Assembly (NCBI RefSeq): GCF_009709555.1
Contig: NZ_WJBG01000097.1
Span: forward strand, 1-32,750
DNA from: Streptomyces blattellae
GTDB lineage: Bacteria > Actinomycetota > Actinomycetes > Streptomycetales > Streptomycetaceae
DNA: 32,750 nucleotides
Reading direction: 5' to 3'
The translations under genes were made by a program, and so were the position numbers. Every line of letters begins with the position of its first letter. The stretch's first letter is position 1. A model generated the notes under the pieces. That model was given only the letters and a program-made list of their open reading frames with translations. It was not told the origin of the DNA and made no database searches. Shown here one piece after another: positions 24,016-31,499 of the stretch.

Positions 24016-25662
24016 ATGACACCCGCGACGGCGAGGGAGTTCGCGGCGAGCGCCCGACGGACGGCGACGGAGTACTCGGCATCCGCGGGCAACCCGCGCG
24101 CCGCACCGTTCACCCCGCCTTCACCCCCAGGTCGCGCACGTCACTTTCCTCCCTACGTCAGCCTCGCCGGCGCCGAGGCCAACCTGCGGGACGAGATCGA
24201 GCCGGACGCGAGCGTGGCCGGTGTGGCCGCGGCCGGCGCCCTGGCCTGGGACCGTGAACTGAACTCGGTCCGGGTCGCGGGCGGCAGCGTCGCCCGCCGC
24301 CAGACCTTCTACACCGCGCTGTACCACTCCCTCATGCAGCCGAACCTGATCAGCGACACCGACGGCCGCTACCGGGGAATGGACCAGGCCGTGCACCGGC
24401 TGGTGCGCGGACAGCGGGCGCAGTACAGCAACTTCTCCGGCTGGGACCAGTATCGGGCCCAGGTCCAGTTGCTCGCCCTGCTGAAGCCCACCGTGGCGGG
24501 TGACTTCGCGCAGTCGCTGTACAACTTCGCCCGGCAGAACGGCGGTGTGTGGGACCGCTGGGTGCACATCAGCGGCGCCACCCATGTCATGACCGGCGAC
24601 CCGTCCGCGGCGACGCCGGCCACGTTCTACGCCATGGGCGTGCGCAACTTCGACTACGAGGGCGCGTTCGACTCGCTCGTCCGCCTGGCCACGGTGCCCC
24701 ACGCCGACGGGCTCTCGGACGCCGGCTGCCCCGGTCAGTGCGTGGGTCAACGCCCCAACCTGGCCCAGTACTTGAGCTCCCACTATGCCGCCCAGGACGT
24801 GTGCCACTGCTGGGGCGGTGCCGCCGAGACCCTGGAGGACGCCGTCGCCGACTCCGCGCTCGCCGAGTGGGCGAAGCTGCTGGGCCGGGAGACGGAGGCC
24901 AAGGTCTTCAGCGAACGCGCCGCCTACTGGCGCAATGTCTTCAACCCGCAGGCCACCGCCGATGCCGGCTACATCCAGGCCCGGCGGCTCGACGGCTCCT
25001 GGGTCACGCCCTTCAACCCGGCCGGCGACCTCGGCTTCGCCCAGGGCACCAGCGCCACCTACACCTGGATGGTGCCGCAGGACGTGGCCGGACTGGCGGA
25101 GGCGATGGGCGGCCGGGAGGTGGCCGCCGGGCGGCTGGACGGCTTCTTCCACAAGGCGGACGGCTCCTGGTCGGTCCGCGGCGGCGACCCGCTGCGCTAC
25201 GACCCGACCAACGAGCCCGGCATCCACGCCCCTTGGCTCTGCAACGCCCTCGGCCAGCCGTGGAAGACGCAGGCTACGGTGCGCCAGATCCTCGACACCG
25301 TCTACGGCACCGGGCCCGCGGGCCTGCCCGGCAACGACGACCTGGGCACCATGTCCGCCTGGTACGTCTTCGCCGCCCTGGGCCTGTATCCGCAGACGCC
25401 GGGCAGTGCCTCCCTGCTGCTGGGAGCCCCGGTCTTCCCCACCGCGGTGCTGGACCGGCCCGGCCGGAAGGACATCACCATCAGCGCCCCCGACGCCGAC
25501 GACACACACCTGTTCGTGGACGCCGTACGCCTGGACGGGCGGGCGTATCGGAAGTCCTGGACGGGCGCCGGTCTGACGCGATCGGGCGGCTCCCTCACCT
25601 TCCGGCTCGCCGAGCAGCCCAACACCCGGTGGGCAACCGACCCGGCCGGTCTGCCGAAGTGA
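24016..25662 (+). pseudogene. 5'-truncated GH92 alpha-mannosidase
   Basis: From about 24154 the frame encodes the catalytic (alpha/alpha)6 part of a family 92 exo-alpha-mannosidase. Visible markers are QTFYTALYHSLMQPN, GRYRGMDQAV, NFSGWDQYRAQVQLL, CHCWGGAAETLEDA, TNEPGIHAPWLCN (with a catalytic Glu) and GNDDLGTMSAWYVFAALGLYPQ, followed by a C-terminal beta sandwich. Intact GH92 enzymes have an N-terminal beta domain of about 250-300 residues and usually a signal peptide; both are missing. Residues before about 24154 look unrelated. ATG 24016 is the first plausible in-frame start outside the kinase gene and would give 548 residues. The frame itself is clean, so the truncation is probably recent. 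A secreted mannosidase role is lost without its signal. Confidence 0.75.
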
Positions 25663-25668
25663 CACACG

Positions 25669-25694
25669 TGTGGGCCCGGCCCGCCGGGCCCACA
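25669..25694 (+). terminator. Strong stem-loop after the GH92 gene
   Basis: TGTGGGCCCGGC (25669-25680) pairs perfectly with 25683-25694 across two bases (realistically an 11-bp stem with a 4-nt loop). It starts six bases past the stop codon. No U-run, as is common in streptomycetes. Confidence 0.8.
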
Positions 25695-25883
25695 TCGTGA
25701 GTTGTGGCCGTCCCGTGCGGCGCCCGGAGGACAGGGCCGGCCCCCCACCGGAGTTTCCTGGGCACCGGCGCGGGAACCCGGCCCCGAGTCGCCTCAGTGC
25801 GGGCCCGTGTCCGATCCGAGGCGTCCGTGAGCAAGCCGAACCCGACCAACTGCGGGCGGCCCGAGGCCACCGGAGACGCGGCG

Positions 25884-26324
25884 ATGAGCATGGCCGGCGA
25901 AACAGGCACCGTCACCACCGATGTGCCCGCGCGTCTGGATCGGCTGCCGTGGTCACGCTGGCACTGGATGATCGTGGTCGGTCTCGGCACGGTCTGGATC
26001 CTCGACGGACTTGAGGTCACCGTCGTAGGCAATGTCGCCGGTCGGCTCTCCGAGGAGGGCAGCGGACTGTCCATCACATCCGCCCAGGTCACCGGCACCG
26101 CCGCCGGCGGCATCACCGGCCCGCTGCTGTTCGCCAAGCTCACGGAATCCGGCGTCGTCGCGGACACGGTCCTGGCGTTCCGGCTGGGCGCGTCCGTCAT
26201 GACCGCGGCCGGGATCGTGGCCGCGGTCCTGGCCATCCCCGCGGAGCGCCGGTCGCTTGAGTCCATTGCCCGGCCCCTCTCCGCCGTGGAGTCACCTCGC
26301 CCTCCGATCAGGGTGTCCCGGTAG
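25884..26324 (+). pseudogene. MFS transporter with a large in-frame internal deletion
   Basis: The 146-residue product joins the first membrane helix region of a sugar or aromatic-acid type MFS transporter ([20 protein letters not shown], then [11 protein letters not shown]) directly to its last two helices ([20 protein letters not shown], then [20 protein letters not shown]). Intact relatives are about 450 residues with 12 helices, so roughly 300 residues are missing. The junction lies in the short sequence VTGTAAGG, where the two original regions probably shared GT/GG-rich bases. It cannot transport. ATG 25884 has GGAG upstream; a GTG at 25827 is an alternative. The end meets the convergent DUF6624 gene with no terminator space. 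Confidence 0.7.
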
Positions 26325-26325
26325 T

Positions 26326-26988
26326 TCATGGGACAACGCGATCCCCGACCTCGATGGTCAGCGCCTCCATCTGCTCCGCCAGTGGACCCAGGCCGACATC
26401 GCGGCGGCGTTCGTCGAGGCTCTCGGGCCGGCGTACCGGGTACGGGCGCAGGGTGACGGGGTTGACGCGAGTGCCGTAGAACTGCGGCAGTCGCTGCTCG
26501 ACGGCGCAGTGGTCGGCGATGTAGGCGAGGTGGACGGCGGGGCAGCGGCCGTCCAGGGCGGCCTGGGCGATCAGGTCCCGGCAGGAGAGCTGGAAGTCGA
26601 GGTCCGGGGCGTGCAGCAGGATCATCAGGGCCGCGGTCGAGGCGGAGGCGCCCACCTGGTCGTCGGTCGGCCAGCCATGGCGGTGGACGACGGCCTTGAG
26701 CGCATCGGCGTTGGCGCGGCGGCACGCGATGATGTCCTGCCGCCGCCGCGGGGTGGGGTCGGCCTGCGCCCGCCGCATGAGGTCCCGTTCATGGTCGGCG
26801 CGGTGCTGTAATTCCGCGGCGAGGGCGGCCGTCGGCGACGGATGTGCCGCGCTCTCCTGCGGTGTCCGGCCCGCCTCGGTGCTTGCGGCACCGTCGTCGG
26901 AACGTACCGACGTGCCGGTGCGACGGCTCTCGTCCGTGGTGCATGTCCCTTCCCCGGCCTGCGTCGGCTGCCCCAGCGCGCTCTTCAC
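26326..26988 (-). CDS. DUF6624-domain protein
   Basis: A 220-residue protein of unknown function. The second half fits the DUF6624 pattern as I remember it: an Arg/Asp-rich helix (HRADHERDLMRRA), VVHRHGWPTDDQVGASAS, ALMILLHAPDLDFQLSCRDL, HLAYIADHCAVEQRLPQFYG and a C-terminal DERRRDVGLGPLAEQM. The first 60 residues are low-complexity and Thr/Ser/Glu-rich. GTG 26988 overlaps the TGA of the ATPase gene (GTGA), so the two are coupled in translation. The pairing with an RsbW-like ATPase suggests a signalling role, but there is no direct evidence. Confidence 0.75.
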   Translation of the reverse strand: MKSALGQPTQAGEGTCTTDESRRTGTSVRSDDGAASTEAGRTPQESAAHPSPTAALAAELQHRADHERDLMRRAQADPTPRRRQDIIACRRANADALKAVVHRHGWPTDDQVGASASTAALMILLHAPDLDFQLSCRDLIAQAALDGRCPAVHLAYIADHCAVEQRLPQFYGTRVNPVTLRPYPVRRPESLDERRRDVGLGPLAEQMEALTIEVGDRVVP

Positions 26989-27503
26989 GGCGCCACCCCC
27001 AGCTCCAGGGTGAACCACACCCGCTTGCCCGGGCTGCCGGGCTCCGGGGGTGCGACACCCCAGTCGTCGGACACCGCGGCCACGATGGCCAGTCCACGAC
27101 CCGACTCCTCGGCTCGATCCGCCGTGCGCAGCCGGGGCAGGAGCGGTGAGCGGTCGGCGAGGGTCACCCGCAGCTCGTGCTCGGTGCTCTCGATGGTGAG
27201 GGTGACCATGTCGCCGGGGCCGGTACGCGCGTGCTGGACCGCGTTCGCGAACAACTCGTCCGTGGCGAGGACCGCGTTGTCCAGGTGATCCGGCGACAGC
27301 CGCAGCCGCCGGAGCTGGTCGGTGACCATGCGCCGCACGTCTGCGGCACGCGAGGGCTGGGCGGGGACCGTGGAGCGCAGGCGGGATCGTCTGTTCACCG
27401 GGATCACGGTGGGCTGTGGCTGACCGAGCGGGGCACGGTCTGCGTGGGGGGCACGTGCCGGGGAAGGCGACGGCTTGTGGCGCTGGGCCCTGGGTGCCGT
27501 CAT
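26985..27503 (-). CDS. RsbW-like ATP-binding regulator (HATPase_c_2)
   Basis: A 172-residue GHKL-type ATPase without a histidine-kinase phosphoacceptor domain. The N-box is HLDNAVLATDELFANAVQHA; the G1-like region is LADRSPLLP, where the Gly of DxG is replaced by Ser; the G2 box is ESGRGLAIVAAVSDDWG. An Arg/Pro-rich 45-residue N-terminus precedes the domain. Streptomycetes have dozens of such proteins, some being anti-sigma or anti-anti-sigma switch kinases. ATG 27503 has a strong AAGGAGG. A perfect 22-bp palindrome lies 38 bp upstream of the start. The gene is followed by the coupled DUF6624 gene. Confidence 0.9.
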   Translation of the reverse strand: MTAPRAQRHKPSPSPARAPHADRAPLGQPQPTVIPVNRRSRLRSTVPAQPSRAADVRRMVTDQLRRLRLSPDHLDNAVLATDELFANAVQHARTGPGDMVTLTIESTEHELRVTLADRSPLLPRLRTADRAEESGRGLAIVAAVSDDWGVAPPEPGSPGKRVWFTLELGVAP

Positions 27504-27540
27504 GGAGCCTCCTTGTGGGGTGCAGCGCGGTGGCAGAAGC

Positions 27541-27562
27541 GTTGGCTGCATATGCAGCCAAC
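27541..27562. promoter_or_regulatory. Perfect 22-bp palindrome between divergent genes
   Basis: The half-site GTTGGCTGCAT (27541-27551) is followed at once by its exact reverse complement (27552-27562), with TGCATATGCA at the centre. It lies 38 bp before the RsbW-like gene start and 142 bp before the divergent SDR start. The length and perfection suggest an operator for a dimeric regulator. The regulator is unknown; the nearby XRE and TPR regulators are candidates. Confidence 0.75.
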
Positions 27563-27704
27563 AACCGGAACGGCGGCCGGACCAGGGGGTGTGCGGGTTG
27601 TCCGGTTGCGGGTGCGTAGTGGTGCGGGAGGTATGTTCGGGGGTGTGAGGAACGCGCACGGCACCCGGGCGGGGGCACGCGAGGAGCCCCATGGAGGGCC
27701 CGGC

Positions 27705-28475
27705 GTGCGCGGCAAGCGTGTGCTGATCACGGGCGGCACCCGGGGGCTGGGCGAGCAGATCGTACGGCTGCTGGTGGCCGAAGGGGCGCACGTGGCGACG
27801 TGCGCGCGTACCGCGCGCGACCTGGAGGCGCTGGCCGGCGTGCTGCGGGGCGCGGACGGCAGGCCCTTGTTCACCCGGGCGCTCGACGTCACCGAGCCGG
27901 AGCAACTGGAGCGGTTCGTCACGGCATCGGCGAAACGCCTCGGCGGCCTGGACGGGGTGGTGGCGTGTGCGGGCGGCTCTCGCGGCGGCGGCTTCGAGCG
28001 GACGGACACCGCGGACTGGGCCGCGACCTGGGAGCTGAACGTCGGCCATGCGGTGCGGCTGGTGCGTGCCGCGATCCCGCATCTGCGGGACACGGGCGGC
28101 GGCTCGGTCGTACTGATCTCCTCGATCTCCGGCTGGAAGCCGGGTCCACCCGTCCAGTACGGCGTCGCGAAGTCCGCCCAGATCCACCTGGCCGCGTCGC
28201 TCGCGCGTGAACTCGGCCCGGACGGGATCCGGGTGAACGCCGTCTCCCCGGGATCGATGCTCATCCCCGGCCGACGCTGGGACCGCATGCGCCGGGAGGA
28301 TCCCGAGCGGTTCGCCTGCTTCGCGGCGGCGGAGCTGCCGGGCGGCGAACCGGTTGCGCCGCAGGAGGTGGCGCGGGTGGTGGCGTTCCTGCTGTCGGAC
28401 TGGTCGAGCGGCGTCTCGGGGGCCCATGTGCCGGTCGACCGGGCACAGAACGCCCCGTCCCCGGACGGGTACTGA
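27705..28475 (+). CDS. Short-chain dehydrogenase/reductase (SDR), second
   Basis: A 256-residue SDR. Cofactor motif TGGTRGLG (9-16), NAG-equivalent VACAGG (87-91), catalytic Ser140 (LISSISG), Tyr152 and Lys156 (YGVAKS), and VNAVSPGSM. The C-terminus ends VSGAHVPVDRAQNAPSPDGY, where the usual VDGG is VDRA. I chose GTG 27705 because GGAGGG lies six bases upstream and the cofactor fold begins right after it; starts at 27644 or 27632 are possible. It is divergent from the ATPase gene and converges on the NsdA-like gene with 14 bp between stops. Substrate unknown. Confidence 0.9.
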   Translation: MRGKRVLITGGTRGLGEQIVRLLVAEGAHVATCARTARDLEALAGVLRGADGRPLFTRALDVTEPEQLERFVTASAKRLGGLDGVVACAGGSRGGGFERTDTADWAATWELNVGHAVRLVRAAIPHLRDTGGGSVVLISSISGWKPGPPVQYGVAKSAQIHLAASLARELGPDGIRVNAVSPGSMLIPGRRWDRMRREDPERFACFAAAELPGGEPVAPQEVARVVAFLLSDWSSGVSGAHVPVDRAQNAPSPDGY

Positions 28476-28489
28476 GGCAGCTCGTCCGT

Positions 28490-29902
28490 TCACGCCGCCG
28501 CCCCCAGCACCGCACGCGACCGGCGCGCGAACTCCCGTACGAGCGGTTCGTGACGGCGGGAATCCAGCCGCCTGCGGAAGTCGCGGAGAGCCTGGATGGA
28601 GCGTTCGCTGTGCACGGTGGCCAGGGTGTCGAGCGCCTCGGTGGCGGTACCGACGGCCTCGTCCAGCCGGTCCTGCTGCAGATGGGCCGTGGCCAGTACG
28701 GAGCGGCTGATCGCCTGGCGCCTGCGCCGGTCGGCATGGGCGCTCACCGACTCGCTCGCCGTGCGCTCGGCCTGGGCGGCGAGTCCCAGGTCGCGGAAGC
28801 AGAGCGCCGATTCGGCCTGCAGATAGTGGTGGTCGAGGAAGCGCACCCAGGGCGATTCCTGTTCGGCACCCCGGCTGGCGTCCAGTTGCCGCTCGGCCCG
28901 GCGCAGCGCGTCGGCCGCTTCGCGCGCATGCCCCTGGGCCGCGTGTCCGCGGGCCGACATGGCGTACAGGCGCATCAGGCCCAGCGGGCTGCCCGCTTCC
29001 TTGGCGGTGACGATGCCCGCCCGGGCCAGGCACACCCCCTCGTCGGGCCGGCCGAGGCTGGTGGCCAGGTGGGACAGTCCGGCCAGGATCTGCCCGCCCA
29101 GGACCCGGTCGCGGCCCTCGGCGCACAGGCGCAGCGCCTGGATCATGTAGCGCTGCGCCAGCCCGTACTCCCCCGCGTCGTACGAGCTCCAGCCGGCCAT
29201 CGCGGCGAGCCGCGCCGCGGCGGTGTAAAGGGGGCGCTGCACCTGGGGGCACGTACCGCGCCGCTGCAGCATCGGGACCACTTCGGTGGACAGGTAGTGC
29301 ACGATGCTGGTGCGCACCCCGCCGCCGCCGTAGTGGTTGTCCATCTCGTCGAACATGGCGATCATCGCGTGCACCTGTTCGACCGGGCCGCCACCGGCCA
29401 CCGGCGTCAACTGCCCCGCGTCCTGGTTCTCCAGCAGCCACAGCAGCCACTCCCGCTGAGGGTCGGTCAGGGCGCCGGCGACGAAGGGGACCGAGCCGAG
29501 CAGGCTGTGCCGGGAGATGTCGGTCGACCCCAGTTCGGCGAGCGCGTGCAGGGTGTCCGCCATGTCTTCGCCGTACGTCAGCGTCCTGGCCACGACCGGG
29601 CGTTGCCGGTCGGGATGGAAGCCGAGGTCCGTGGGTGACACGGCGCGGCCGAGCCGTTCGGACAGCACGGCGGCGATCAGCTCCGGGGTTCTGCCGCGGG
29701 GTTGCTGTCCCTGCAGCCAGCGGGTCACCGACGCCTTGTCGTAGCTGGAGTCGGCGCCCTGGCAGTGGCCGAGTTCATTGACCCGAAGGGCGAGGGAGGC
29801 GTAGGAACAGCCGGCCTCCTTCAGCGCGGTCGCCAGTGCCGCATTGCCTCCGGCGGGGCCCTTGCCAGGGCTCCTTGCGTGTCCGTCGGTCACGGTGGCC
29901 AT
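28490..29902 (-). CDS. NsdA-like TPR regulator
   Basis: A 470-residue regulator. Residues about 20-90 form a helix-turn-helix-like DNA-binding region (LATALKEAGCSYASLALRVN, DKASVTRWLQGQQPRGRTPE). The long C-terminal part, about 190-460, is a run of TPR-type helical repeats (for example DAGEYGLAQRYMIQALRLCA and LGLAAQAERTASESVSAHAD). This layout and the MFDEMDNHYGGGGVRTSIVH segment are those of NsdA and its relatives, which repress antibiotic production and development in Streptomyces coelicolor. Whether this is an orthologue or one of many paralogues cannot be told here. ATG 29902 is divergent from the XRE regulator gene and is preceded by an 11-bp inverted repeat. Confidence 0.85.
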   Translation of the reverse strand: MATVTDGHARSPGKGPAGGNAALATALKEAGCSYASLALRVNELGHCQGADSSYDKASVTRWLQGQQPRGRTPELIAAVLSERLGRAVSPTDLGFHPDRQRPVVARTLTYGEDMADTLHALAELGSTDISRHSLLGSVPFVAGALTDPQREWLLWLLENQDAGQLTPVAGGGPVEQVHAMIAMFDEMDNHYGGGGVRTSIVHYLSTEVVPMLQRRGTCPQVQRPLYTAAARLAAMAGWSSYDAGEYGLAQRYMIQALRLCAEGRDRVLGGQILAGLSHLATSLGRPDEGVCLARAGIVTAKEAGSPLGLMRLYAMSARGHAAQGHAREAADALRRAERQLDASRGAEQESPWVRFLDHHYLQAESALCFRDLGLAAQAERTASESVSAHADRRRRQAISRSVLATAHLQQDRLDEAVGTATEALDTLATVHSERSIQALRDFRRRLDSRRHEPLVREFARRSRAVLGAAA

Positions 29903-29937
29903 CCAGGTCTCGCATCAGTTCATGTACTGCGTCGCAC

Positions 29938-29971
29938 CTGCCTGGCCGTCAAGTCATCGCCGGCCAGGCAG
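29938..29971. promoter_or_regulatory. 11-bp inverted repeat in the NsdA-like gene leader
   Basis: CTGCCTGGCCG (29938-29948) and its exact reverse complement (29961-29971) flank a 12-nt loop. It lies 36 bp before the NsdA-like start. As RNA it would form a hairpin in the leader; as DNA it could bind a dimer with half-sites two turns apart. Confidence 0.65.
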
Positions 29972-30014
29972 CGTTGACCTTCGTCGCGCCACTTCGCGCG
30001 GGAGGTCCCACGAG

Positions 30015-30075
30015 AACTATGGTCGCGTAGATACTCGATACGCAACTGGCGTTCTGATAATTTCGAATCGATCCG
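30015..30075 (+). promoter_or_regulatory. AT-richer segment with promoter-like elements before the XRE gene
   Basis: This is one of the lowest-GC stretches in the window. It contains TAGATA (30028-30033) and GATAAT (30056-30061), the latter one base from the -10 consensus; no convincing -35 is 17 bp upstream. It probably carries the promoter of the XRE/DUF397 pair and perhaps that of the divergent NsdA-like gene. Confidence 0.4.
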
Positions 30076-30145
30076 CATCGCTCTGTCTGTGTCGTGGACC
30101 GCGTGGCACACTGCACGCTGTGATGGCCGCCGAGGGAGGTAGGAC

Positions 30146-31012
30146 GTGAGCGAGAACCGCTCCAGCGGCAGCGCGCCCACCGTTCTGCGGATGGTCCTCG
30201 GCAAGCGGCTGAAGCAGCTGAGGGAGCAGGCCGGAGTGTCCTTCGAGGACGCCGCGCGCGCCATCGAGGTCACCGCGCTCACGGTCCGGCGGATCGAGAA
30301 GGCCGAGGTCGGGCTGCGCATTCCGTACGTGAAGGAGCTGCTGCGCACGTACGGCGTCACGGCAACGGAGATCGAGGACTTCCTCGAACTCGCCCGCAAG
30401 GCGAACCAGCCCGGGTGGTGGTACCAGTACCGCGATGTGCTCCCGGAATGGTTCAAGGCATACGTGAGCCTGGAGAGCGAAGCCTCGGTCATCCGTCTCT
30501 ACGAACCCCACTACGTCCCCGGCCTGTTGCAGACACACGACTACGCCAGCGCGCTGATGCGCGTCGGCTTCCCCGACGATCCGAAGGAGGAGACAGCCCG
30601 CCGCGTCGATCTGCGGCTCAAACGCCAGGACCTCCTCGCCAAGCCGGACGCGCCGGCCCTCTGGGCCGTCCTGGACGAGACCGTGCTGCGCCGGTCGGTG
30701 GGCGGGACCGAGGTGATGCGGGCTCAGATCGACCGGCTGCAGGAGGCCCTGGACCTGCCGAAGGTGCGGATCCAGATCATGCGCTTCGCGGCGGGCGCCC
30801 ACCCCGGTGCCTTCGGACCGTTCCACCACTTCCGATTCGGCTTCTCGGAACTGCCCGACATCGTCTACATGGAGAGCTTGGCCGGCGCGGCCTACGTGGA
30901 CCGGCCGGAGGACGTCGGCGCCTATCTCGAAGTACTGGACCGGATGTCCGTGCAGGCGGAACCGGTTGATCGAACCCGGGCCATCCTGGGTGAACTGCGT
31001 AAGGAGTTGTGA
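30146..31012 (+). CDS. XRE-family regulator with DUF5753 domain
   Basis: A 288-residue protein. The helix-turn-helix is at about 15-75 (LGKRLKQLREQAGVSFEDAA, ALTVRRIEKAEVGLRIPYVK). DUF5753 follows from about 100 (EASVIRLYEPHYVPGLLQTH DYA, ALWAVLDETVLRR, VRIQIMRFAAGAHPGAFGPF), ending in YLEVLDRMSVQA. In Streptomyces these regulators are usually paired with a DUF397 protein; the Scr1/Scr2 pair of S. coelicolor affects antibiotic production. GTG 30146 is preceded by GGGAGG. The DUF397 gene starts three bases after its stop. Confidence 0.95.
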   Translation: MSENRSSGSAPTVLRMVLGKRLKQLREQAGVSFEDAARAIEVTALTVRRIEKAEVGLRIPYVKELLRTYGVTATEIEDFLELARKANQPGWWYQYRDVLPEWFKAYVSLESEASVIRLYEPHYVPGLLQTHDYASALMRVGFPDDPKEETARRVDLRLKRQDLLAKPDAPALWAVLDETVLRRSVGGTEVMRAQIDRLQEALDLPKVRIQIMRFAAGAHPGAFGPFHHFRFGFSELPDIVYMESLAGAAYVDRPEDVGAYLEVLDRMSVQAEPVDRTRAILGELRKEL

Positions 31013-31015
31013 TCC

Positions 31016-31261
31016 ATGGGATCCAAGGGCCCCATCTACAGCGGCATGCCGGCCACCGATCTGGGCACCGAGGGCTGGCACAAGCCCTGGAGCGGTACCA
31101 ACGGCGGCAGTTGCGTCGAAGCAAAGCGCCTGCCCGACGGCAGCGTCGCCTTCCGCCAGTCCACGGACCCCGAGGGTCCCGCGCTGGTCTACTCCCGCGA
31201 CGAGATGATCGTGTTCCTGGAGGGCGCCAAGGCCGGCCAGGCCGACTTCCTGGTCGCCTAA
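31016..31261 (+). CDS. DUF397-domain protein
   Basis: An 81-residue DUF397 protein with the family pattern W-KPWSGTNGGSCVEAKRL, VAFRQSTDPEGPALVYSRDE and a final helix (MIVFLEGAKAGQADF). It is the usual small partner of an upstream XRE/DUF5753 regulator; both are read as one unit, three bases apart. The paired proteins are thought to act together, the small one probably modulating the regulator. The IS110-family element begins somewhere after its stop codon. Confidence 0.93.
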   Translation: MGSKGPIYSGMPATDLGTEGWHKPWSGTNGGSCVEAKRLPDGSVAFRQSTDPEGPALVYSRDEMIVFLEGAKAGQADFLVA

Positions 31262-31499
31262 TGGGAGCTGCCGGGTCGGAGAGACTCGGTGCCGTAGCCG
31301 CCAGCAGGTGAGCACTTATGTCGCCGGAACCACTGTGAGTTCTGTGGTCAGACCGTGCCCCTGCTGGTTGGCCGGAAGGCCATGACCGCTGATGGGGTGG
31401 CGTGCCCGCCGAGCTGAGCGTGAGCACTGGATCCATTAGGCCGCGTGCCGTGTCTTCCGCGGGCTGCATGACCGGGAAGTACCTGACCTGGAGGATGAG
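31262..31499 (+). ncRNA. Candidate bridge-RNA leader of the IS110-family element
   Basis: IS110-group elements are known to carry a structured non-coding RNA in the non-coding end, here the 238 bp before the recombinase. Visible structure: ACCAC/GTGGT around a 10-nt loop (31329-31348), and TGGCC-GGAA-GGCCA (31369-31382), a GNRA-type loop, extended by GGT (31366-31368) pairing with ACC (31385-31387) across a small bulge. No coding frame fits the interval. The true left end of the element and the guide loops cannot be fixed without the empty target site. Confidence 0.45.

Noticed and set aside
24121..25695. Minus-strand open frame of 524 codons opposite the GH92 gene
   Set aside because: The translated sequence is Gly/Val/Arg-rich with no recognisable domains, while the plus strand holds GH92 catalytic motifs.
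18384..27016. Further TGAACC/GGTTCA half-sites, for example at about 18385, 22925 and 27011
   Set aside because: They are isolated half-sites without a paired arm at 2 or 6 bp, and are expected by chance.
27504..29450. Upstream extension of the RsbW-like ATPase frame
   Set aside because: It runs antisense to the SDR gene and alongside the NsdA-like gene; ATG 27503 with AAGGAGG is the evident start.
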